Positions 1-5,198 of a stretch of DNA of 5,198 bases are shown piece by piece. The notes below the pieces were generated by a model that was not told the origin of the DNA, did not search any database, and was given only the letters and a program-made list of their open reading frames with translations. Where the stretch lies: NCBI GenBank assembly GCA_022701475.1, contig JAKOOI010000100.1, positions 1 to 5,198 of the forward strand. Direction: 5' to 3'. Position 1 is the first letter of the stretch. Each line of letters begins with the position of its first letter. Source of the stretch: Weeksellaceae bacterium. GTDB lineage: Bacteria; Bacteroidota; Bacteroidia; Flavobacteriales; Weeksellaceae. A program made the translations under genes and the position numbers.

Positions 1-148
1 AAAACTCTTTTTCACTTAATAATTATATGAAAATAATGATTCAGGAAAATGATTTTGAAGGTATTATGGAAATAAAATTAAAATTCAGCTAACAGAGGTG
101 AAATTTTGAAAATATGCGCATACATAGTCTGGCAATTCATACAATATG
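1..148. other. AT-rich intergenic edge with no supportable gene
   Basis: Stops occur in every frame and no coding pattern is convincing. The longest open plus-strand stretch is 3-92 (29 codons to TAA), which is low in complexity; it could be the tail of a convergent gene entering from the left, but nothing recognisable is encoded. A 10-bp perfect palindrome, TATGCGCATA, lies at 113-122. Near-matches to the -7 promoter consensus occur on the plus strand (TGATTTTG at 50-57, AAATTTTG at 101-108), each with one mismatch and no -33 partner. Confidence 0.6.
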
Positions 149-180
149 AAAAAACCACGGTGCAGTGCACCGTGGTTTTT
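149..180. terminator. Bidirectional Rho-independent terminator
   Basis: The arms at 150-163 and 167-180 are perfectly complementary over 14 bp around a 3-nt centre (AGT at 164-166). The GC-rich core is CCACGGTGC / GCACCGTGG. An A-tract (149-154) precedes it and a T-tract (176-180) follows, so either strand yields a hairpin followed by a U-run. It begins 16 nt after the TAA at 197-199 of the minus-strand gene, the expected position for its terminator. The symmetry means it could also stop a plus-strand transcript entering from the left. Confidence 0.95.
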
Positions 181-196
181 ATATGATTACATGATC

Positions 197-3100
197 TTAA
201 TTTATATTCTTTACGAGAATCCATCCGGTATATTTTACCGGTGTTTTTTCTTTATTAGGTTCATTCCAGTTAATATGGTACCAGTAGGTTCCGGTAGGGA
301 GTTTCTTTTCATAATGCTTTCCGTCCCATTTATAATTGTTGAATTTATTACCGGTGAATATTTTATTTCCGTAGCGGTCATAAATTACGAAGCTCAGGTT
401 ATCCTTATAGGCCAGTTCGCTGTAATCAATGGCATCATTCTTATTGTCACCGTTAGGAGTGATGGCATTCAGCAGGTTCGGCACCGTGATTTCTACCGAT
501 ACAGGCTCACAGTTGTAGGCATCTTTTACATAAAAAATATGCTGCCCTCTGGAGAGGCCGGTAAATACATTGGAATCCTGCCAGTTGGTTGGTGCATCCA
601 CCGCATACTGATAAGGAGATTTCCCTCCGGATACATGAACGGTAACCGTATTGTTGGAAATTTCAAGTTCTGTGATCACGGGGTTCTGTGCTTTCTTCAC
701 ACTGACCAGCTGTTTTACGAAGCAACCGTTGTCCTCCAGCAGTACCCAGTAATCCCCTACGGTAGCGCCGGACAGAACCTGTGTCGTAGCACCTGTGCTC
801 CATTCGTAAGACTGGTATCCGGGTCCGGCATCAAGATTCACCCTGTCATTGATACAGATGGTTTTATCTGTGAGCACAGCTGATCTTTTCGGAGGAATAA
901 CATTCAGGATTACCTTGGCAATCGCATAACACTGGAAACTGTTGAAAACTCTCACGTAAACCGCTCCGTTTCCTGAAATGTAGGTGTCGGGAACCAGAAT
1001 TTCATTGGTATTGTTGCTGGCATCCACAAAGGTTGGATAATATTTTTTGGTAATCGGGGTTTCAGAGGAAACATTGGCAATCGTCAGGTCGAACTTGGCT
1101 TTTGTTTCATCTGCTGTCAGGAAGCACTCGCTTAAAGCAGCTTCGTTAACGACAGGCGAAGGGTTGAATGCCAGTGTAATTTTTGCCGATCCTACACAGC
1201 CTTCATCGGTTGTTACCTTTACATAAACGGTTCCCTGTGAAGAAAGGTAATTGGTAGGGTTGCTGATTTCATTCACGGATCCATTCAGGTCATTCATGGT
1301 AAGATAAAACTTCTTCACCACATTGGTCAGCAGCGTTACATTGGCGGTGGTCAGGTCAAAGAAGGCTTTTCCGTTATACTGGCATCCTTTTACGGTAGCA
1401 TCGGTCAATATAAAAGGAACGACGTTCAGGTTGAGGGTTACCTTTTCACAGTCTATGAATTCAGTACCGTTTCCGCAGAACTGGTAAACGATGGTATCAG
1501 GACCTACATATCCGGTAGTCGGAATATAAGTAATCTGGCCGGTAGCAGCATTCAGGGTTGCCGTACCATGGGCAGGATAGGTAAGGATGGTTACCGTACT
1601 GGCAACCGGAGTCTGGGTGGTGCTGAAAGAGAAGGCCGGAGAAATTACTTTGGTAGCGCAGGAACTCAGATTCGCCGTTGTATTCCTGATGCATGAAAAG
1701 ACTTTATAGACCGGTGTTGTTATCGGAGTACAGGTACCCATTGATACTTTTACCGTATAGTTTCCTGCCTGTGTCGGCGTATACGTATTCTGTGTAGCTC
1801 CCGCAATGGCATTTCCGTTCAGAAACCACTGGTATCCTTCATAGCTGTCATCTACTTCCAGAACAATTCCGGGTACACATTCGCCCGTTTTCTTTGCGAT
1901 AACCGGAATAGAAGAGAATCCGGCAAAATATCCGCCGTATCCTACAGCTCCGCTTCCTCCTGCAATCCCTGCCGTTACAGCATTGGTAGAGGTAATGGTG
2001 ACATTCCCTGTTGCACTGGGAACGGAATAAGATACCCATGCAGTAGTACCGGAAACAGGATATGGGCCCTGGGTTGCCGGTAAAGCAGCTCCGTTAACGG
2101 TAACAACAGCGCTTGCTTCTGTAAGAATGTTGAGTTTTACCGTATTGTTGGTAGGCGGCAAAATATTCACCATGGCAATTTCATCAATTTTCCGGGGCAG
2201 GAAACAGTTCAGCGGAGGTACATAATTAAAGCCTTCCGTTGCATTGCTGTCGTTGATCCCTGCTAAAAGCTGATAGACATATACGTTCTTGGTTGCCCTG
2301 ATCCGCATATTGTAGTGATCATTTCCCTGGTTGATATACTTGTTCGTAAATGTCAAGTTATCAGGCGAATTGATTCGCTTCCACTGGCCTGCATTAAGCG
2401 TGAACAGCGGAGTCGTTTCATTGTTTACATATACTTCAGTATTATCTTCCGTGGCTACAATAAGAGCATCTTCCATACCTTCTGAGATATCACCGTTCCC
2501 TTTGACAAGAACGAATTCATTTCCTAACCGGTCTATAGGAACGGATTGGTCCATAATAATGTCAGAACCGTCATAAGTATTGATACCCGGAGGTAATATG
2601 GCAAACTGCCCGTTGAAATTTCCATTCGTTACGGAGACCGGTTTGTCAGACTCTATTTTAGCACCGATAAAGCCTCCTGTATTGCCCGGTGTGCCGGTGC
2701 CTTCAATGATATAGGACTGCCCTTTCTGCAAAGTGAAGGTCAGTGTGGAGGGCGTAGGAACAGGACCTCCGGAAAATGTAACTCCGCTGTAGCCTGAAAC
2801 AGTAACCAATGTATTGTTTTCAGTGGCCATGATTCCTGTCGTAAAGTTCAGCAATCCGCCTCCGTTAGGGTTGGTTACTGGTGAAACGACTGCACGGAAC
2901 AGCTTCCCGATACCGGCTTTTCCTTTTGAAGTAAGGATTTCACCATGGCTGCTGACACTGAATCTGTAGTTTACGAAATAAGGCTTGTCTGCTTTGGTAT
3001 AAATACCTTTATTTACAGGGGTAAACTTATCTGCAGACTGATTGGTTACCATTCGTCTTACCAGATCTGTACCCGGTACGGCAGGGGTAAAGTTAAATAC

Positions 3101-3349
3101 TTTAGGGGTTCCTTTCTGCAGGCCCGTTACCGTGCCTATAACAATCTGATTGCCGGAATCATCATTGGAATAGATGGTTACATCAAAAGGAGTTACAGAA
3201 TCCGTAGAGAAATATAATCCCTGAGAGAAGGAACTGTATACGGAAGAACTTGCAGCCACAGGAGCAAACCAGTGTTCTGTGTCTCTCTGGGCAAACAAGA
3301 CATGACCTGTAAGAAAAAGCAATACTAAACTTAGTAGAAATCTTTTCAT
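197..3349 (-). CDS. T9SS type B cargo protein with IgGFc-binding-type N-terminal region and Ig-like repeats (surface adhesin-like)
   Basis: Complete 1050-residue protein, probably secreted and attached to the cell surface; no catalytic motif is seen. Residues 1-20 are a Sec signal peptide (MKRF, a Leu/Val-rich core, likely cleavage after Ala20). No lipobox Cys follows. Residues ~25-485 resemble the bacterial IgGFc-binding N-terminal family (Pfam PF17517): HWFAP near 27, GIMATENNTLVTV near 172, GGFIGAKIESDKPVSV near 225, GSDIIMDQSVP near 261, YNMRIRATKNVYVYQLLAG near 346. Then come an Ig/PKD-like module (~490-550, GYQWFLNG), a Big_17/cadherin-like module (~560-645, GTATLNAATGQITYIP), two Cys-paired repeats (~648-818), a PKD-like module (~825-885, YEWSTGAT), an SprB-repeat-like module (~890-957, GGKSPYQY) and the type B sorting domain (~958-1050, ITPNGDNKND, DRYGNKIF, LPTGTYWY). 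The ATG at 3349 is chosen because the signal peptide follows at once and a -7 promoter element lies just upstream. Architecture is certain; the adhesin role is inferred and the ligand unknown. Confidence 0.95.
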   Translation of the reverse strand: MKRFLLSLVLLFLTGHVLFAQRDTEHWFAPVAASSSVYSSFSQGLYFSTDSVTPFDVTIYSNDDSGNQIVIGTVTGLQKGTPKVFNFTPAVPGTDLVRRMVTNQSADKFTPVNKGIYTKADKPYFVNYRFSVSSHGEILTSKGKAGIGKLFRAVVSPVTNPNGGGLLNFTTGIMATENNTLVTVSGYSGVTFSGGPVPTPSTLTFTLQKGQSYIIEGTGTPGNTGGFIGAKIESDKPVSVTNGNFNGQFAILPPGINTYDGSDIIMDQSVPIDRLGNEFVLVKGNGDISEGMEDALIVATEDNTEVYVNNETTPLFTLNAGQWKRINSPDNLTFTNKYINQGNDHYNMRIRATKNVYVYQLLAGINDSNATEGFNYVPPLNCFLPRKIDEIAMVNILPPTNNTVKLNILTEASAVVTVNGAALPATQGPYPVSGTTAWVSYSVPSATGNVTITSTNAVTAGIAGGSGAVGYGGYFAGFSSIPVIAKKTGECVPGIVLEVDDSYEGYQWFLNGNAIAGATQNTYTPTQAGNYTVKVSMGTCTPITTPVYKVFSCIRNTTANLSSCATKVISPAFSFSTTQTPVASTVTILTYPAHGTATLNAATGQITYIPTTGYVGPDTIVYQFCGNGTEFIDCEKVTLNLNVVPFILTDATVKGCQYNGKAFFDLTTANVTLLTNVVKKFYLTMNDLNGSVNEISNPTNYLSSQGTVYVKVTTDEGCVGSAKITLAFNPSPVVNEAALSECFLTADETKAKFDLTIANVSSETPITKKYYPTFVDASNNTNEILVPDTYISGNGAVYVRVFNSFQCYAIAKVILNVIPPKRSAVLTDKTICINDRVNLDAGPGYQSYEWSTGATTQVLSGATVGDYWVLLEDNGCFVKQLVSVKKAQNPVITELEISNNTVTVHVSGGKSPYQYAVDAPTNWQDSNVFTGLSRGQHIFYVKDAYNCEPVSVEITVPNLLNAITPNGDNKNDAIDYSELAYKDNLSFVIYDRYGNKIFTGNKFNNYKWDGKHYEKKLPTGTYWYHINWNEPNKEKTPVKYTGWILVKNIN
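896..1408 (-). repeat. Two diverged ~85-residue Cys-paired modules in the complete protein
   Basis: Protein-level tandem repeat. Copy 1 is residues ~648-730 (DNA 1408-1160) and copy 2 is residues ~735-818 (1147-896). Shared landmarks in order are an early Cys (656; 742), FDLT followed by AN-V (664; 753), KKFY/KKYY (679; 768), NEI (693; 782), a Y-x-S-x-x-G turn (701; 790), VYVKV/VYVRV (708; 797), a second Cys (718; 807) and an alternating hydrophobic strand ending in a Pro. The two Cys are 62 and 65 residues apart, consistent with one disulfide per module. The fold is probably an Ig-like beta sandwich; I cannot name the family with certainty. Confidence 0.8.
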
Positions 3350-3426
3350 GTGGATGGAATTAGGATTTCTACAAATTTAATATAATATTTGAAATACTGT
3401 TAATTGATGGTAATGAAAATTACATT
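3350..3426. other. 77-bp spacer between the tandem paralogues
   Basis: A very AT-rich gap between the TAA of the upstream gene and the ATG of the downstream gene, both on the minus strand. It holds the TAAATTTG element at 3372-3379. There is no GC-rich hairpin with a U-run, so the upstream transcript may read through, and the downstream gene could be expressed both from its own promoter and by read-through. This is inference from sequence only. Confidence 0.6.
3372..3379 (-). promoter_or_regulatory. Bacteroidota-type -7 promoter element (TAAATTTG)
   Basis: The minus strand reads TAAATTTG from 3379 to 3372, an exact match to the TAnnTTTG element recognised by the Bacteroidota primary sigma factor. 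Transcription would begin near 3365-3367, leaving a leader of about 16-18 nt before the ATG at 3349. The partner -33 element (TTTG or TTG) is not seen at the usual ~19-21-nt spacing, where the sequence reads AATTAACAG. The leader has no purine-rich Shine-Dalgarno sequence, as is usual in this phylum. The motif is short and the region AT-rich, so chance occurrence is possible. Confidence 0.45.
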
Positions 3427-5198
3427 TTATTCACGGTTTTTAATTAAAATCCATCCTGAATACGAAATCGGCAATTTGGTGTCAGGCTCCGTCCATTTCA
3501 GTAAATACCAGTAGGTTCCGGTTGGCAATGGCTTTTCGCTGACTTTTCCGTTCCAGATATAATTTTTATTTTCCGACCGGTATACCATAAACCCGTAACG
3601 GTCTGCCACTTCTATGGAGACATTTTCTTTGATCCTGAGTTCGGAATAGTTCAGGACATCATTGTAGCCGTCGCCATTCGGGGTGATGGCATTGATCAGG
3701 TTCAGTACCAGGAATTCCCTGATTACCGGCGTACACCGGTCTGCGCCGAGAACATATACGGTATGCGGTCCTCTGGAAAGGCCCTGGAAGACATTGGAAG
3801 ACTGGTAATCGATCCCGTTCAGCGAATACTGGTAGGGCGGATTGCCTCCGGTAACTGAAACGGTAGCCGTAGCACCTGAAACCTCAACTTTGGTAATCAC
3901 CGGCAGTGCAACGGTATTGACCTTTACATATTGCCGGTACACACATCCGTTGAGCCCGAGGTCTACCCAATAATCTCCGGCTCCTGCGGTAATGGTTTGT
4001 GACGTTGCTCCGGTGTTCCAGGTATAAGAGGTAAATCCTGTTCCTGCATCCAATGTCGCTTTTTCATTGCTGCATACCGTCTGGTCTTTCAGCTGGACTG
4101 ATTTTTTCGGGGATCTGATGATGATTTTCAGCATTCCCGTATTCGCACATTCAGAAGCGCTGGTAAATCTTATGTAAAAGGTTCCTGATGAGGTAATGGT
4201 CTGGACCGGTGAAAGTGCATTGATTCCGTTCTGCGCATCTGCCAGTGTAGAGTGAAAAGATAAAACGGCGGCCGGATTAGCGGTAAACAGGTTTTTATAA
4301 TTATTGAGGTTTACATCCTCTGTGCCGCTGATGTCATTGTCGCAGACTTCCTGTATGGCACTGGTTGTCATTAAGGTAATCCTGTTGCCTGTCTTGAAAT
4401 TAATCTGCCCGAATGCCGGCGGACAGCTCCCGGAAAGGGCATCTACTCTTACATAAACGGTAGTATTGGCCGTATAGGTCCAGTTGGCAGGCAACGTATT
4501 GCCGTTTCCGGCATTGGCATCCGCCTGGAGCAGGTAGTACCTCGTATTGAAATTTACAGCATTTGTTACAATCACCGGAGTAACTGCGGGAAAACTAACA
4601 TTCACGATACTGTCGAAATTATCGTCACACAGGGTAGCATTATAGTTATTTGTATTCACATTCGGCGATGGAATTGTCGTCAGCGTAATCTGGGCGACTT
4701 TCTTACATCCGTACGGTGAGGTGACTTCGGCATACACAGCGCCTGCAGGTCCGGTATAGGCTGCAGGACTCGCAATCGGTGTTCCTGCGAGCAGCGGGCT
4801 GGTAAAATACTGTACCGTAGTTCCTGTGTCCGGAGTGACGCTGACAGAAGTAAGATTGAAGCTTCCGTTTCCATTGCTGTCCGCACAGGACGTCAGAGAA
4901 GCATTGGCCGTCTGAAGGACATCGATATTAATAATGATCCTGAAATATTCAAAATCTGCCGGGCTGCCGCTGCCCTGTACATAATAGACAAACGTATCGG
5001 TGGCATCTGCTGTAAGGCCTGCATTCGGAGTGTAAGTTATCTGTCCTGTTGCCGGATTAACGGTAGCTGATCCTGAAGCCGGAGCTGAAACAATACTGGT
5101 GGCAGCAGGGGAAATTGCCTGTGCGGAACTGGTAAATACGGGCGAAATGGTTTTGGTGTTGCAGGATCCTATCGCAAACGTTGTCGTGGTTATCGGCG
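3427..5198 (-). CDS. T9SS type B cargo protein, Ig-like repeats, paralogue of the downstream gene (5' end outside window)
   Basis: The frame is open without a stop from the right edge (first full codon 5196-5194) to TAA at 3427-3429, giving 589 residues of C-terminal protein; the start lies beyond the window. A GTG at 4737 is internal: the upstream codons in frame continue the same fold. Partial-protein residues ~12-92 are a Big_17-like module (GSATVNPATGQITYTPNAG). Three Cys-paired repeats follow (~94-178, 184-270, 278-363), then a PKD-like module (~369-428, YTWNTGAT), an SprB-repeat-like module (~432-498, GGNPPYQYS) and a type B sorting domain (~500-589, ITPNGDGYND, DRYGFMVY, LPTGTYWY). Module order matches the neighbour at 197-3349 and roughly half the residues of the last ~220 are identical by eye. 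If collinear, about 550 residues, including a signal peptide and perhaps an IgGFc-binding region, are missing here. Likely exported through T9SS and surface-bound; no enzyme motif seen; ligand unknown. Confidence 0.93.
   Translation of the reverse strand, partial: PITTTTFAIGSCNTKTISPVFTSSAQAISPAATSIVSAPASGSATVNPATGQITYTPNAGLTADATDTFVYYVQGSGSPADFEYFRIIINIDVLQTANASLTSCADSNGNGSFNLTSVSVTPDTGTTVQYFTSPLLAGTPIASPAAYTGPAGAVYAEVTSPYGCKKVAQITLTTIPSPNVNTNNYNATLCDDNFDSIVNVSFPAVTPVIVTNAVNFNTRYYLLQADANAGNGNTLPANWTYTANTTVYVRVDALSGSCPPAFGQINFKTGNRITLMTTSAIQEVCDNDISGTEDVNLNNYKNLFTANPAAVLSFHSTLADAQNGINALSPVQTITSSGTFYIRFTSASECANTGMLKIIIRSPKKSVQLKDQTVCSNEKATLDAGTGFTSYTWNTGATSQTITAGAGDYWVDLGLNGCVYRQYVKVNTVALPVITKVEVSGATATVSVTGGNPPYQYSLNGIDYQSSNVFQGLSRGPHTVYVLGADRCTPVIREFLVLNLINAITPNGDGYNDVLNYSELRIKENVSIEVADRYGFMVYRSENKNYIWNGKVSEKPLPTGTYWYLLKWTEPDTKLPISYSGWILIKNRE
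4108..4917 (-). repeat. Three diverged ~85-residue Cys-paired modules in the partial protein
   Basis: Protein-level tandem repeat related to the modules at 896-1408. In partial-protein numbering the copies are ~94-178 (DNA 4917-4663), ~184-270 (4647-4387) and ~278-363 (4365-4108). Each has an early Cys followed by an acidic/Asn-rich turn (CADSNG at 104, CDDNFD at 190, CDNDIS at 285), a V-Y-x-x-V or F-Y-I-R-F strand (AVYAEV, TVYVRV, TFYIRF), and a second Cys 60, 68 and 65 residues after the first. The C-D-x-(G/N) start resembles repeats common upstream of type B sorting domains in Flavobacteriia. This protein has one copy more than its neighbour. Confidence 0.78.

Noticed and set aside
3..92. 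Plus-strand 29-codon open stretch as a small or partial gene
   Set aside because: Low-complexity, AT-driven composition with no recognisable domain; cannot be told from noise without sequence to the left.
113..122. Palindrome TATGCGCATA as an operator
   Set aside because: Only 10 bp, a single copy, not near any visible gene start; may be chance.
146..883. Open plus-strand frame of 245 codons antisense to the end of the complete gene
   Set aside because: It begins inside the terminator hairpin, has an implausible composition (rich in Ile, Tyr, Phe, Arg and scattered Cys) and lies opposite a clearly conserved sorting domain. It is a shadow frame.
1497..2039. Two short minus-strand frames (65 and 63 codons) overlapping the complete gene in another frame
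   Set aside because: Cys/Arg/Tyr-rich out-of-frame translations of conserved Ig-like modules; no independent evidence of translation.
2331..3217. Two plus-strand open frames (81 and 90 codons) opposite the IgGFc-binding region
   Set aside because: Both lie wholly antisense to well-supported coding sequence, encode nothing recognisable and have no promoter or spacing that suggests a gene.
3412..3431. Possible AT-only hairpin (AATGAAAAT, TAC, ATTTTATT) at the stop of the upstream gene
   Set aside because: Imperfect, with a bulge, no GC pairs in a stable core and overlapping the stop codon; too weak to call a terminator.
4680..4886. Minus-strand frame of 68 codons overlapping the partial gene
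   Set aside because: Out-of-frame shadow of the Cys-paired repeat region; the true frame is continuous through it.
1..5198. CRISPR arrays, tRNA or rRNA genes, insertion sequences, phage or defence genes
   Set aside because: No regularly spaced direct repeats, tRNA-like folds, transposase motifs or nuclease/helicase motifs were seen on either strand; almost all DNA is accounted for by the two surface-protein genes.

Overview
The window looks like a chromosomal segment from a member of the Bacteroidota, most likely class Flavobacteriia and plausibly a Chryseobacterium-like genus. The genus is a guess from the style of the proteins, not from a marker gene. Three things support the class. Both large proteins end in a type B sorting domain of the type IX secretion system (T9SS), which is confined to Bacteroidota. 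The gene starts lack a Shine-Dalgarno sequence. The one clear promoter element, TAAATTTG, matches the Bacteroidota -7 consensus TAnnTTTG. The short intergenic stretches are very AT-rich and the coding DNA is much less so.

All convincing coding sequence is on the minus strand. From right to left, in the direction of transcription: (1) positions 5198 to 3427 hold the last 589 residues of a large T9SS cargo protein whose start lies beyond the right edge; (2) a 77-bp gap holds a TAAATTTG promoter-like element and no good terminator; (3) positions 3349 to 197 hold a complete 1050-residue paralogue with a Sec signal peptide, an IgGFc-binding-type N-terminal region, a chain of Ig-like modules and a type B sorting domain; (4) a near-perfect GC-rich hairpin with T-tracts on both strands (149-180) ends the unit; (5) the leftmost ~148 bp are AT-rich with no supportable gene.

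The two proteins share the same module order from a Big_17-like domain to the C-terminus: Big_17-like domain, a run of ~85-residue Cys-paired repeats (two copies in the complete protein, three in the partial one), a PKD/Ig-like domain, an SprB-repeat-like domain, and the type B C-terminal domain. They are best read as a tandem duplication of a secreted, surface-attached adhesin-like protein. They would be exported by Sec, moved across the outer membrane by T9SS, and anchored or released with help from SprF/PorP-type partners encoded elsewhere. No catalytic motif is visible. The ligand is unknown, and the IgGFc-binding name does not show that they bind antibody.
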